NCBI RefSeq assembly: GCF_027587175.1
Contig: NZ_JAPCID010000006.1
Coordinates: 1 to 64,000 of the forward strand
DNA length: 64,000 nucleotides
Reading direction: 5' to 3'
Source of the DNA: Solirubrobacter deserti
GTDB lineage: Bacteria > Actinomycetota > Thermoleophilia > Solirubrobacterales > Solirubrobacteraceae
Shown: positions 26,849 through 35,412 of the stretch, one piece after another
Numbering within the stretch: the first letter of the stretch is position 1
Layout of the letters: every line of letters begins with the position of its first letter
Notes under the pieces: model-generated
Told to the model about the DNA's origin: nothing
What the model saw: only the letters and a program-made list of their open reading frames with translations
The model's database searches: none
Made by a program: the position numbers and the translations under genes

Positions 26849-27388
26849 GTGCTGCGGTTCGAGACGGCGATCGGCGAGTGCGCGCTGGAGTGGAGCGACG
26901 ACGGGCTGACGCACGCGTACCTACCGCGGTCGTTCCCGCTCGACGAACGCCCGCGCACGGGCGGCGCCGCCACCAGCGGCTCGCCGCCCGCCACCGCGGT
27001 CTCGCCGCCCGCGTTCGTCCTTGCGGCGGCCGACGGCATCGCTGCGCTCTTCGCCGGCGAGCCGCGCGACCTGCGCGAGGTGCCGCTCGACCTCACCGGC
27101 GTCGAGGCCTTCGCGGCCGCGGTCTACGCCGCCACGCGCGCGGTCGGGCCGGGCGAGGTCTGCACGTACGGGGACCTTGCGCGGGCGGTCGGATCACCCG
27201 GCGCCGCGCAGGCCGTCGGGCGGGCGCTGGGTTCGAACCCGTTCCCGATCGTGGTCCCCTGTCACCGTGTGCTCTCATCGACGGGCGCGCTGCACGGCTT
27301 CTCGGCGCCCGGCGGGATCGTCACCAAGCGGCGGATGCTGGAGATCGAGCGTGCGCCCGGTTTCACCCAGCAATCCCTGTTCGCTTGA
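26849..27388 (+). CDS. ogt: Methylated-DNA-protein cysteine methyltransferase
   Basis: This 179-residue DNA repair protein removes O6-alkyl groups from guanine by transfer to its own cysteine. Its C-terminal domain shows VGPGEVCTYGDLARAVG (helix-turn-helix), the asparagine hinge GSNPFPIVVPCHRV with acceptor Cys about 138, and GFSAPGGIVTKRRMLEIE. The N-terminal domain is short with a Gly/Ser/Pro stretch at about 35-55. GTG start; the stop overlaps a TTG start of the next gene. Confidence 0.92.
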   Translation: MLRFETAIGECALEWSDDGLTHAYLPRSFPLDERPRTGGAATSGSPPATAVSPPAFVLAAADGIAALFAGEPRDLREVPLDLTGVEAFAAAVYAATRAVGPGEVCTYGDLARAVGSPGAAQAVGRALGSNPFPIVVPCHRVLSSTGALHGFSAPGGIVTKRRMLEIERAPGFTQQSLFA

Positions 27389-27876
27389 AGATCACGTTCC
27401 ACCGAGAAGCTCGCGGCCGCTACCACTCGACCTTCACGCGCCCGGACGGCGCGGTCATGAAGCTCCGGGGCGGCTCCTACAACCAGCTCGGCGGCGGCGT
27501 GCGCGTGCCGCACGACATCGCGCACCTGATCGTCGAGCAGACGCTCGAGCTGCGCGGCGGGCTGTGGGGGACGATCGCGGTCGGCGGCCTGGTCGCCAAC
27601 CTCGAGTTCATCGGGGGCAAAAGGCCGCCGCACTCGGAGAAGAAGGCGTGGGCGATCACGGACGCCGCGGGGGAGACGCTGCGTCAGTCGGAGGTGATGG
27701 TGCGCGCCGTCGCGGACGCGATCAGCGACGGCGGCTCCGTCCGGACGGGTGAGCGCTGGGCCGTGCCCGTAACGCGCGAGCAGCTGGAGCTGATGGGCTC
27801 CCAGCTGCGCAACTCCGCTGCGCGCTGGGACCAGGTGCGCGAGGGCGGGACGCTCGAGATGACCTGGCGCATCTAG
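27385..27876 (+). CDS. Conserved-looking hypothetical protein, 163 residues
   Basis: The protein starts at TTG 27385, overlapping the ogt stop by 4 bases, which together with frame integrity supports translation by coupling. It is soluble and mixed alpha/beta, with the recognisable stretches YNQLGGGVRVPHDIAHLIVE (about 31-50) and ELRGGLWGTIAVGG. The histidines in PHDIAHLIVE could bind a metal. I do not recognise the family. The convergent HxlR gene follows after a hairpin. Confidence 0.7.
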   Translation: MKITFHREARGRYHSTFTRPDGAVMKLRGGSYNQLGGGVRVPHDIAHLIVEQTLELRGGLWGTIAVGGLVANLEFIGGKRPPHSEKKAWAITDAAGETLRQSEVMVRAVADAISDGGSVRTGERWAVPVTREQLELMGSQLRNSAARWDQVREGGTLEMTWRI

Positions 27877-27910
27877 GCGGTCCCGCCGCGTCGGTCGCCG
27901 CCCCAGGCGA

Positions 27911-27929
27911 CCGGTCGCTACGCGACCGG
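27911..27929. terminator. Hairpin between convergent genes
   Basis: CCGGTCGC (27911-27918), loop TAC, GCGACCGG (27922-27929): a perfect 8-bp stem overlapping the HxlR gene stop. Being symmetrical it could terminate transcripts from both sides. There is no T run. Confidence 0.5.
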
Positions 27930-28346
27930 CTCGGCCGCGCGCGCGTCGTACGCGGCGCGGGCGGCGGCGACCTGGTCCTGGTGGGACTCGGTCCACGTGA
28001 CGAGCGCCTGGACCGTGGAGTGCAGGCTCTCGCCGAGCGGCGTCAGCCCGTACTCCACGCGCGGCGGCACGACCGGGTAGACCGTGCGGGTGACGAGTCC
28101 GTCGCGCTCGAGCTGGCGCAGCGTGACCGTGAGCATCCGCTGCGAGATCCCGTCGATCTCCCGGCGCAGCTCGTTGAAGCGCAGCGTCCGGCCCTCGAGC
28201 AGCGCGATCGCCAGCAGCGACCACTTGTCCGCGATCCGGTCCAGGATCTGGCGGACCTCGCAGTCCTCCCGGGTGTCCCACTGGTGAGCGTCGTTGCGGG
28301 AGGTGTCGCAGCAGGAACCGAGTGACTCTGAAGTGCCTTCTTCCAT
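27918..28346 (-). CDS. HxlR-family transcriptional regulator
   Basis: This 142-residue winged-helix protein of the HxlR/DUF24 family has DCEVRQILDRIADKWSLLAI (residues 28-47), LRFNELRREIDGISQRMLTVTLRQLERDGLVTR (recognition helix and wing) and VEYGLTPLGESL. The Cys in DCEVRQIL (about 29) sits where thiol-sensing members such as YodB carry their redox cysteine; two more cysteines (SCCD) precede it. It is divergent from the MFS gene, with a YodB-like operator between, so it probably represses that pump and itself in response to quinones or electrophiles. Confidence 0.9.
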   Translation of the reverse strand: MEEGTSESLGSCCDTSRNDAHQWDTREDCEVRQILDRIADKWSLLAIALLEGRTLRFNELRREIDGISQRMLTVTLRQLERDGLVTRTVYPVVPPRVEYGLTPLGESLHSTVQALVTWTESHQDQVAAARAAYDARAAEPVA

Positions 28347-28374
28347 TGCTGCGGATGGTGACGCATCATGCGGC

Positions 28375-28389
28375 TACTTACTAGAAGTA
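28375..28389. promoter_or_regulatory. TACT-N7-AGTA operator for the HxlR regulator
   Basis: TACTTACTAGAAGTA matches the TACT-N7-AGTA layout known for YodB-type HxlR regulators. It lies in the 60-bp gap between the divergent regulator and efflux genes, where binding would block both. Confidence 0.6.
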
Positions 28390-28406
28390 ACCGTCAAGGA
28401 GGCACC

Positions 28407-29795
28407 GTGACCAGATCCCGAACGCTGTTGCTGCTAGTGCTGTCGGGGGCGATCTTCCTCGAGGGCGTCGACGTCTCGATGATGGGCGTCGCGCTGCCGT
28501 CGATCCGCGAAGAGCTCGGGCTCGCCACGAGCGAGCTGCAGTGGATCGTGAGCGCGTACGTGCTCGGCTACGGCGGGTTCGTGCTGCTCGGCGGACGCGC
28601 GGCGGACCTGCTCGGCCGGCGGCGGATGTTCCTGTCCTGGATGGCGGTGTTCATCGTGTTCTCCGCCCTGGGCGGGATCGCCGACAGCGGCTGGCTGCTG
28701 ATCCTCGCGCGGTTCGTCACCGGCGTGGCCGCGGGCTTCATGGCGCCGGCCGGGCTGTCGATCATCACGTCGAGTTTCGCGGAGGGCTCCGAGCGCAACC
28801 GTGCCCTGCTGATCTACGCGGGCGTGGCCGCCGCGGGCTTCTCGCTCGGCATGGTCGTCGGCGGGCTGCTGACCGCGATCGGCTGGCGCTGGGTGTTCTT
28901 CGCGCCGGTCGCGATGGCGTCGCTGCTGATGCTCGCGGCCATGCGGGTGGTGCCGCGCGACGCGGAGCGGGCGGCGGGTGCGTTCGACCTCAGCGGCGCG
29001 CTCAGCCTCACCGCGGCCATGATCCTGCTCGTGTTCACCGTCGTGCGCGCGCCCGACGTGGACGTCGCGCTGACCGTCGTCGGGCTGGTGGGCAGCGCCG
29101 CGCTGCTGGCGGCGTTCGTCGCCGTCGAGCGGCGCGCCGCCGCGCCGCTGGTGCGGCTCGGCATCCTGCGCAGCGCGTCGCTGGTGCGGGCCAACGTGGG
29201 CACGATGCTGTTCATCGGCGCCTTCGTCGCGTTCCAGTTCGTCGCCGTGCTCTACTTGCAGGAGCTGCGTGACTGGTCGCCGGTGGAGACCGGGCTCGCG
29301 CTGATGGTGCTCGGCATCGACGCCATCCTCGCGCCCACGCTCACGCCTCGGCTGGTCGAGCGCTTCGGCAAACTGCCCGTGATCGGCGCGGGGATGGTCC
29401 TCGCCGCGGTCGGCTACGGGCTCTTCCTGCCGCTCGGGCCGGACTGGACGTACCTGCAGATGCTGCCGACGATCGTGCTCGTGGGCGTCGCCTTCGCGCT
29501 GGCGTTCGGGACGCTGATGATCGTCGCGACGGACGGCATCGCCGAGCACGAGCAGGGCCTCGCGAGCGGACTGCAGTACGTGTCGCTGCAGTTCGGCGCC
29601 GCCGTCGGGTTGGCCGTGGTGGCGGCGGTCAACGTCGCCGCGACCGACGGGACCTCGGAGGCCGCGCGGCTCGACGGCTACCAGGCCGCGCTGTTCGTGC
29701 CGGTGGCCGCCGTGCTGCTCGCCCTGGCGGTGACGGCCACCGCGCTTCCGGAGTCCCGGCGAGCGTCCGTCATAGGAGCATGCTCAAGTACCTGA
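28407..29795 (+). CDS. MFS drug-efflux-type transporter (DHA2-like)
   Basis: This 462-residue major facilitator has about 14 hydrophobic segments. Motif A-like GGRAADLLGRRRMF lies near residue 60 and motif C-like stretches follow, as in EmrB/QacA exporters (VDVSMMGVALPSIREELG at the N-terminus is typical). GTG 28407 is chosen because AAGGAGG stands 4 nt upstream; an earlier in-frame ATG at 28368 would run through the operator. It is probably regulated by the divergent HxlR protein. The 3' end overlaps the next gene by 16 bp. Confidence 0.9.
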   Translation: MTRSRTLLLLVLSGAIFLEGVDVSMMGVALPSIREELGLATSELQWIVSAYVLGYGGFVLLGGRAADLLGRRRMFLSWMAVFIVFSALGGIADSGWLLILARFVTGVAAGFMAPAGLSIITSSFAEGSERNRALLIYAGVAAAGFSLGMVVGGLLTAIGWRWVFFAPVAMASLLMLAAMRVVPRDAERAAGAFDLSGALSLTAAMILLVFTVVRAPDVDVALTVVGLVGSAALLAAFVAVERRAAAPLVRLGILRSASLVRANVGTMLFIGAFVAFQFVAVLYLQELRDWSPVETGLALMVLGIDAILAPTLTPRLVERFGKLPVIGAGMVLAAVGYGLFLPLGPDWTYLQMLPTIVLVGVAFALAFGTLMIVATDGIAEHEQGLASGLQYVSLQFGAAVGLAVVAAVNVAATDGTSEAARLDGYQAALFVPVAAVLLALAVTATALPESRRASVIGACSST

Positions 29796-30199
29796 AGCAG
29801 CATCCGATCGCGTTGCTGGCGCTGTTCCTCTCACTCGGCGGCACGTCCTACGCCGCCAACACGGTCGTCGCGCCGCCGCCGCCCACGAACGCCGCGACGA
29901 CGGCGTACGCCCAGATCTTCGCGCTGCGTCACGGCGCGCCCTACGTCGAGGTCAACCGCGCCTCCGGCATCGAGAAGGCCAACGTGCTGGTCTGGTCCGA
30001 CAACACGATCTGCCTCGACGGGCTCCAGCACGAGCCGCGCAACGTGCAGGTGACGCCCGGCGACTGGGCGCGCAACCCGACCGTCTGGATCCGGCCGGCG
30101 AGCGGGCCGTGCGCCGGCAAGCAGGTCCGGATCACGCTCAACTCCGTCGACGGCTCCTACCCGTACTACCACCAGTTCTTCGTGACGGTGCAGTCGTGA
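29780..30199 (+). CDS. Small secreted protein with Thermoleophilia-type leader
   Basis: This 139-residue exported protein has the leader MLKYLKQHPIALLALFLSLG (then GTSYA), a form I associate with many Solirubrobacterales secreted proteins. The mature part is beta-rich with two cysteines (about 76 and 113) that could form a disulphide. No catalytic motif is visible. ATG 29780 lies inside the MFS gene end, and its stop overlaps the GTG of the next secreted protein, so the three are probably one transcript. Confidence 0.75.
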   Translation: MLKYLKQHPIALLALFLSLGGTSYAANTVVAPPPPTNAATTAYAQIFALRHGAPYVEVNRASGIEKANVLVWSDNTICLDGLQHEPRNVQVTPGDWARNPTVWIRPASGPCAGKQVRITLNSVDGSYPYYHQFFVTVQS

Positions 30200-32043
30200 G
30201 GCGCGTTCTGCTGATCGCGGCCGCGGGCGTGACGCTCGCCGCCGCCGCGCCCGCGCAGGCCGACTGGACGCCCGGGGTCACGGACCTGCAGACCGTGGCC
30301 GCGATGGACCCCGTCCACGACGTCGCCGTCGACGACGCGGGCAACGCCCTCACGGTGTGGGAGGCGCCCCTCACCGGGCGAACCGCCATCCGCGTGCGCC
30401 GCTACGACGCCGCGGCCGGTGTGTGGGAGACGACCGTGCGCGAGCTGTCGGTCGCGAGCTCGAACAACATGAGCCCGCTCGTCGGCATGGACCGCGCCGG
30501 CAACGCGCTCGCGCTGTGGGCGCAGGCGGTCAACGGCCAGCGCGTGCTCAAGGCGCGCCGGTTCGACCGCTCGACCGGCACGTGGGAGACCGCGAGCGCG
30601 ACGCTCTCGAGCGCGGACGAGAACGCCACGCAGCCGGCGCTCACGTTCGAGGCCGATGGTGACGCGCTCGCCGTCTGGACTGCGAGCGGCGTGGTCCGCT
30701 CCCGCCGCTACGACGCCGTCGCCGGCGCCTGGGAGTCCGCGTCCACCGCGCTGTCCTCGGATGCGGGCGACGCCTACCAGCCCGCCGCGGTCGTCGACGA
30801 CAGCGGGAACGCCACCGTGGCCTGGCAGGCCCCGGACGGAATCGAGGTCAAGCGCTACGACGCCGCCAAGGACCGCTGGCCGGCCACGCCCACGCGTCTC
30901 TCGGTCCCGGGCGAGTCCTCGTCCGGCGTGGCGCTGGGCGTCGACGCCGCCGGGCGCGTGCAGGCGACCTGGGGCGCGTCCGAGGCGGGCGGGACGTTCG
31001 TGCAGTCACGCCGGTTCGAGGGCGGCACGTGGGGCGCGCCGACCCCGCTGACCCCGCGCAACGGGATCGCCCACGCGCCGCAGCTGGCGGTCACGCCGGA
31101 CGGCCGGGCGACCGTCGCGTGGTTCGCCCAGGGCGACGGCAAGTTCGTCGTCCGCGCGCGCACCTTCGACGGCAGCCGCTGGGACGCACCGACGAACCTG
31201 TCGACGCCGGGGGCCAACGCGCTCTCGCACCAGCTCGGCGCGGACGCGTCCGGTCGCGCGATCGTCGTCTGGCGCAAGCCCGGCCAACCGACCACGGTCG
31301 AGAGCCGCCGGTTCGACGGCACGACGTGGGAGCCTGGCCCGGTCGTGCTGTCCGAGACCACGACCGCGCAGGAGCCTGAGCTCGGCGTCGCCCCCAGCGG
31401 TCACGCGTTCGTGGTGTGGCACCGGCCGTCCGGCTCGAACGTGACGCTCCAGGCCCGCCGCTACGCACTGCCGCCGGTGATCGCACCGCCGACCGGTGAC
31501 GCGCCGGGCGGCGGCGTGCCGACGACGCCGGCCGACCCCGGCGCGCCGACGTCCGGCGGTCCGGCGCCGACCACGCCCGGCAACCCCGTGCCCGGCGACG
31601 GCGCGCCGACCGCTCCGGGCGGCCCGGCCCCGGCCGGTGGAGGGGGGCAGCCGCCGGTCGAGTCGCCTGGGATCAGCGGCGGCGCCGACGAGGGCCGGAC
31701 GGCCGGTGGGCTCGTGGGTGGCGCCCAGGCGCCCGCCGGCGCGCCGGTGCCGCCGGTGACGCCCCGCGCGTCCGTGCCGGACGCGCCCGAGATCACGCGG
31801 CTGCGCGTGCGCGAGAAGCTCGAGCTGAACCTGTCCGCGCCCGCGCGGCTGCGGGTCACGATCGAGCGCCAGACCGGCAACGGGTGGCGTCTGCGGCCGG
31901 GCGTCCTCGACCTGCCCGCGGTGCAGCGCGGCACCGTGCGCATCAGCCTCAGCCGCTTCAAGCTCCGCGCCGGCCGCTACCGCGTGACGGTGGTCGCCGG
32001 CGGGCGCACGACGGCCCGCACGACGTTCCGCGTCGCCGGGTAA
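30196..32043 (+). CDS. Secreted beta-propeller-like repeat protein with Pro/Gly linker
   Basis: The 615-residue protein has a signal peptide (LLIAAAGVTLAAAAPAQA). Residues about 25-420 hold at least seven repeats of about 50 residues with the pattern D-x-G-N/R-A-x-x-x-W followed by RRYDAA or RRFDG (e.g. VDDSGNATVAWQAPDG), as in propeller blades. A long Pro/Gly/Ala linker (about 430-530) leads to a C-terminal beta-domain (LRVREKLELNLSAPARLRV onward) typical of surface proteins of this group. Probably extracellular carbohydrate or surface binding; no enzyme motif is seen. Confidence 0.8.
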   Translation: MRRVLLIAAAGVTLAAAAPAQADWTPGVTDLQTVAAMDPVHDVAVDDAGNALTVWEAPLTGRTAIRVRRYDAAAGVWETTVRELSVASSNNMSPLVGMDRAGNALALWAQAVNGQRVLKARRFDRSTGTWETASATLSSADENATQPALTFEADGDALAVWTASGVVRSRRYDAVAGAWESASTALSSDAGDAYQPAAVVDDSGNATVAWQAPDGIEVKRYDAAKDRWPATPTRLSVPGESSSGVALGVDAAGRVQATWGASEAGGTFVQSRRFEGGTWGAPTPLTPRNGIAHAPQLAVTPDGRATVAWFAQGDGKFVVRARTFDGSRWDAPTNLSTPGANALSHQLGADASGRAIVVWRKPGQPTTVESRRFDGTTWEPGPVVLSETTTAQEPELGVAPSGHAFVVWHRPSGSNVTLQARRYALPPVIAPPTGDAPGGGVPTTPADPGAPTSGGPAPTTPGNPVPGDGAPTAPGGPAPAGGGGQPPVESPGISGGADEGRTAGGLVGGAQAPAGAPVPPVTPRASVPDAPEITRLRVREKLELNLSAPARLRVTIERQTGNGWRLRPGVLDLPAVQRGTVRISLSRFKLRAGRYRVTVVAGGRTTARTTFRVAG

Positions 32044-32103
32044 GGGGGCGGATCAGGGTCGTCACTGAGGTCAGGCGGGCGCGCGTGGCGGATCGTCAGG
32101 GGC

Positions 32104-32703
32104 ATGCCTCCCCAGCATCGCTCCGCCCTCGCCCGCCTGGCCGCTGAGCGCGGCCGCTACGAACAGCTCGTCGTGACCCGCTTCGGCGGGACGCTCAGCC
32201 GCGAGGACGCCGAGGACATCGTGTCCGACGCGCTCCTCGCGGTGGCCGGAAAGGTCCCGCCGGGCGCGGGGCGCGCGTGGTTCGCGCGCGTCGTGCTCAA
32301 CCGCGCGGAGGACTTCCGCCGCGCGCGCGACGGCCGCCGCTCGCCGCGCGCGTTCGTGGAGCTCGACGAGCAGCTCGCCGCGACACCCGAGGACGACGGC
32401 TTCGACCGCGCGCTCGCGCACCGCACCGTCCACCGCGCGCTGCGGCGGCTGCCCGCCGAGTACGGCACGCTCATCCGCCGTCGCCACCTGCACGGCGCGT
32501 CGCGGCGGGAGATCGCCACGGCGCTGAACCTCTCGCTGCACCAGTACGAGAAGCGCCACGCGCTCGCGTGGGGCGCCCTCCTGCACCTCGTCGCCAGCGA
32601 CGAACCGACGGCCCGTTGCCGGCCGGTGCGCCGCTCCCGCACCTACGCCGAAGCGCATCTCGTCGAATGCCTGAATTGCCGGCTCGCGCTGCGCTTTGCC
32701 TGA
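32104..32703 (+). CDS. Sigma-70-family (ECF-like) sigma factor
   Basis: The 199-residue protein has a region 2-like part (YEQLVVTRFGG, then REDAEDIVSDALLAVAGKV, about 20-50) and a region 4-like helix-turn-helix (RALRRLPAEYGTLIRRRHLH, then GASRREIATALNLSLHQYEKR, about 118-158). The tail contains ECLNC, possibly half of a metal-binding site. Similarity is moderate and the loop between regions is long. No anti-sigma gene is obvious, though the next gene is a small membrane protein. Target promoters are unknown. Confidence 0.7.
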   Translation: MPPQHRSALARLAAERGRYEQLVVTRFGGTLSREDAEDIVSDALLAVAGKVPPGAGRAWFARVVLNRAEDFRRARDGRRSPRAFVELDEQLAATPEDDGFDRALAHRTVHRALRRLPAEYGTLIRRRHLHGASRREIATALNLSLHQYEKRHALAWGALLHLVASDEPTARCRPVRRSRTYAEAHLVECLNCRLALRFA

Positions 32704-32723
32704 AAGTGGGTACATCGTGAGCA

Positions 32724-33074
32724 ATGGGACTTGCGCTGCGGATCCTCGTCCTCGCCGCCTGGGTCGCGGCCGTGTGGGTCGTCCTCCTGGAGCTGCAGTC
32801 CGCGGGCGCATGGCTCTCGCTGCTGGTCGGTACGGTCGTCGTCGGGGCGCTGGTCGGGCGCTGGTGGGCGCTGCTGGCGCCGGTCGCCCTCGCCGTCGTC
32901 TGGACGATCGCCGGCACGCTCGCGCCCGACGGCAGTGACGACTGGAACTTCGCGAGCTACGCGACGGTGGGCGCGATCGCCGCCGTGGTGTTCGCGCTCG
33001 CGATGGCGATCGGCGTCGGAGTGCACCAGCTGATCGCGCGCCGACCGGCCACGCCGGGCGCCGCGCGCCGCTGA
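32724..33074 (+). CDS. Small integral membrane protein
   Basis: This 116-residue protein has about four hydrophobic segments (residues 4-25, 28-42, 44-64, 80-102) and a basic C-terminus (HQLIARRPATPGAARR). It lies 20 bp after the sigma-like gene on the same strand, so co-transcription is likely. A regulatory role with that sigma factor is possible but nothing in the sequence shows it. Confidence 0.65.
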   Translation: MGLALRILVLAAWVAAVWVVLLELQSAGAWLSLLVGTVVVGALVGRWWALLAPVALAVVWTIAGTLAPDGSDDWNFASYATVGAIAAVVFALAMAIGVGVHQLIARRPATPGAARR

Positions 33075-33097
33075 GTCGCCCGCCCGCGGAGCTCCGA

Positions 33098-33116
33098 CAC
33101 GCCGCGCGTCGGCGTG
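33098..33116 (+). terminator. Weak hairpin after the membrane protein gene
   Basis: CACGCC (33098-33103) and GGCGTG (33111-33116) can pair over 6 bp with a 7-nt loop, in the gap before the GntR operon. There is no T run; possibly a terminator. Confidence 0.35.
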
Positions 33117-33145
33117 CCGTACCTCGCGCGTCAGACCAGGCATCT

Positions 33146-33169
33146 ATTGTGCTAGGTTCATAGCACAAT
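33146..33169. promoter_or_regulatory. Perfect 9-bp-arm palindrome over promoter and start codon of GntR gene
   Basis: ATTGTGCTA (33146-33154), 6-nt centre, TAGCACAAT (33161-33169). The palindrome covers a -10-like TAGGTT (33153-33158) and runs into the ATG at 33168, which is 9 nt after that box. This suggests a leaderless GntR-ABC operon repressed by its own first product. Confidence 0.7.
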
Positions 33170-33557
33170 GATTGAGTTCCACCTCGACGGCGGCTCCGGC
33201 CTCTCGCCGTACCAGCAGATCGTCCGGCAGGTCCGGCACGCGTTGCGCCTGGGCCTGCTGAGCGAGGGGGACCAGCTCCCGACGGTCAAGGACGTCGTGG
33301 CCGCGCTGGCCATCAACCCCAACACGGTGCTCAAGGCCTATCGGGAGCTCGAGCACGAGGGCCTGGTCGCCGCGCGCCCCGGCGTCGGCACGTTCGTCAC
33401 CCGCACGCTGGCCGACACGACGCTCGCGGCCCACGGCCCGCTGCGTCAGGAGCTGCGCCGTTGGTTGGGCAAGGCCCGCAACGCCGGCCTCGACGACGAG
33501 AGCATCGAGGCGCTGTTCCAGACCACGTTTCGAAGTGAGATGAGGGAGGTCGCATGA
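33168..33557 (+). CDS. GntR-family regulator, YtrA subfamily
   Basis: The 129-residue protein has an N-terminal winged helix of GntR type (YQQIVRQVRHALRLGLLSEG, then LPTVKDVVAALAINPNTVLKAYRELEHEGLV) and a short helical C-terminus of about 50 residues without a ligand-binding domain. This is the YtrA layout, whose members repress adjacent ABC transporter operons and respond to cell-wall-active antibiotics or related stress. ATG start inside the operator palindrome; its stop overlaps the ATPase gene (ATGA). Confidence 0.92.
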   Translation: MIEFHLDGGSGLSPYQQIVRQVRHALRLGLLSEGDQLPTVKDVVAALAINPNTVLKAYRELEHEGLVAARPGVGTFVTRTLADTTLAAHGPLRQELRRWLGKARNAGLDDESIEALFQTTFRSEMREVA

Positions 33558-34420
33558 GCACCGTCCTCCGGGCCGTCGGTCTGGGCAAGACGTACGGGCG
33601 CCGCGCCGCGCTCGACGACTGCACGCTGGACATCCCCGCGGGCCGCGTGGTCGGCCTCGTCGGGCCGAACGGCGCGGGCAAGTCGACGCTGCTCAACCTT
33701 GCGGTCGGGATGCTCGCGCCCACGAGCGGCACGATCGAGGTGCTCGGCGGCACGCCTCCGGAGCACCTGGCCAAGGTCGGCTACGTCGCACAGGACACGC
33801 CGACCTACGCGCACCTGACGGTCGCCGATCATCTCGCGCTCGGCGAGCACCTGAACCCGGCGTGGGACGCCGACCTCGCGCGGCGCCGGATCGAGCGCCT
33901 GGGCCTCGATCCGCGCCAGCGCGCCCGCAAGCTCTCGGGCGGCCAGCGCGCGCAGCTCGCGCTCACGCTCGGGATCGCCAAGCGGCCTGAGCTGCTGATC
34001 CTCGACGAGCCGGTCGCTTCGCTGGACCCGCTCGCGCGGCGGGAGTTCCTGCAGGACCTGATGGAGGCGGTGGCCGAGCAGGAGCTCAGCGTGATCCTGT
34101 CCTCGCACCTCGTGTCCGACCTCGAGCGCGTGTGCGACCACCTGATCGTGCTGGTGGCGAGCCGCGTGCGGCTCGCGGGCGATCTCGACGACATCGTGTC
34201 CGGGCACGTCCGCGTGTCGGGGCCGCGCGACGCCGGGCACCCGGGCGAGCTCGTCACCGCGAGCCACACCGACGTGCAGTCGACCTACGTCGTCCGCTAC
34301 GACGGGCCGATCGCCGACCCGACCTGGAACGTCGGCCACCTCAGCCTCGAGGACATCGTGCTGGCGTACATGGAGCAGCGCCGCGAGCCCGCGGTGCGGG
34401 AGCTGGAGTCGGTCCGATGA
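33554..34420 (+). CDS. ABC transporter ATP-binding protein
   Basis: The 288-residue ATPase has Walker A GPNGAGKST (about 37-45), Q-loop YVAQDTPTY, signature LSGGQRAQLAL (about 126), Walker B LLILDEPVASLDP (about 146) and switch His in ILSSHLVSDLE (about 182). An 80-residue C-terminal extension follows, as in drug or bacitracin exporters of the YtrB/BcrA group. It works with the permease encoded next, overlapping by 4 bases, and is co-regulated by the GntR protein. Confidence 0.93.
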   Translation: MSTVLRAVGLGKTYGRRAALDDCTLDIPAGRVVGLVGPNGAGKSTLLNLAVGMLAPTSGTIEVLGGTPPEHLAKVGYVAQDTPTYAHLTVADHLALGEHLNPAWDADLARRRIERLGLDPRQRARKLSGGQRAQLALTLGIAKRPELLILDEPVASLDPLARREFLQDLMEAVAEQELSVILSSHLVSDLERVCDHLIVLVASRVRLAGDLDDIVSGHVRVSGPRDAGHPGELVTASHTDVQSTYVVRYDGPIADPTWNVGHLSLEDIVLAYMEQRREPAVRELESVR

Positions 34421-35412
34421 TCTGGCTCAGCTGGCGCCAGTTCCGCTTTCCCGCGTCGGTGATCGTGACGGCCGCGGGGCTGCTGGCGCTCGCGCTGCTC
34501 GCGGTCGGGCTGCCCGACGAGGCGCTGAACCTGTTCGAGGCCGAGCGCACGCACATCCAGGTCTACACGATCGCCACGCTCGCGATGTTGCTGCTTCCGG
34601 CGGTCATCGGCATGTTCTGGGGCGCGCCGCTCGTGGCGCGCGAGCTGGAGGCCGGCACGCACCGGCTGGTGTGGAACCAGAGCGTCAGCCGCAGCCGCTG
34701 GCTGGCCACCAAGCTGGCGCTGATCGGCGGCGCGGCCGCGCTGGTCGCCGGCGCCCTCGGCCTGCTGCTCACGTGGTGGGCCGAAGCCGTCCACGCGGCG
34801 CAGGTGTCCGGCCAGGAGGCGCAGGGCATCGCGGGCGCGCTGCGGATGGAGCCGATCATGTTCGCCTCGCGCGGGATCGTCCCGATCGGCTACGCGCTGT
34901 TCGCCTTCGCCCTCGGCGTCACCGCCGGGACGCTCATCCGCCGCACCGTGCCGGCGATGGCGGTCACCGCGGCCGTCTTCGCGCTCGTGCAGTTCGCGGT
35001 CCCGCCGTTCGTCCGCGCCCACCTGGGCCCGACGACCCGGACCGTCACCGTCACCCCCGAGAACCTCGGCGGGTTCTTGATCGCCGGCAAGGGCGGCCCG
35101 GTCGTGGAGATGCGGGTCCGCACGACCGAGCCCGGCGCGTGGATGATCGCCAACGAGACCGTCGCGCCCCCCGGCCAGGCCGGCTTCCCGTCGTTCCTGA
35201 CCTCCTGCGTGCGTCCGGACGCGAAGCGGATGAAGCCGATCGCCGATCCCGCCTGCTTCCAGCGGCTCGCCGACCTCGGGTACCGCCAGCGCGTGGTGTT
35301 CCAGCCCGCCTCGCGGTATTGGACGCTGCAGGCGATCGAGCTGGCCGGGTTCACCGCGCTCGCCGCCGGCCTTTTCGGCCTCACCGCCTTCTGGGTCAGG
35401 CGGCGCGTGTAG
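34417..35412 (+). CDS. ABC transporter permease
   Basis: The 331-residue membrane protein has six predicted segments, at about residues 15-35, 55-75, 100-125, 150-170, 180-200 and 300-325, with an extracytoplasmic domain at about 205-295. The start WLSWRQFR and the motif ARELEAGTHRLVWNQSVSR are typical of ABC-2-type permeases found beside YtrA-like regulators. Substrate unknown. Its last 17 bp overlap the convergent gene. Confidence 0.85.
   Translation: MIWLSWRQFRFPASVIVTAAGLLALALLAVGLPDEALNLFEAERTHIQVYTIATLAMLLLPAVIGMFWGAPLVARELEAGTHRLVWNQSVSRSRWLATKLALIGGAAALVAGALGLLLTWWAEAVHAAQVSGQEAQGIAGALRMEPIMFASRGIVPIGYALFAFALGVTAGTLIRRTVPAMAVTAAVFALVQFAVPPFVRAHLGPTTRTVTVTPENLGGFLIAGKGGPVVEMRVRTTEPGAWMIANETVAPPGQAGFPSFLTSCVRPDAKRMKPIADPACFQRLADLGYRQRVVFQPASRYWTLQAIELAGFTALAAGLFGLTAFWVRRRV

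Noticed and set aside
27225-27250. GGGTTCGAACCC resembles a tRNA T-loop
   Set aside because: It lies in frame in the conserved GSNPFPIVVPCHRV region of ogt; no acceptor stem or anticodon arm surrounds it.
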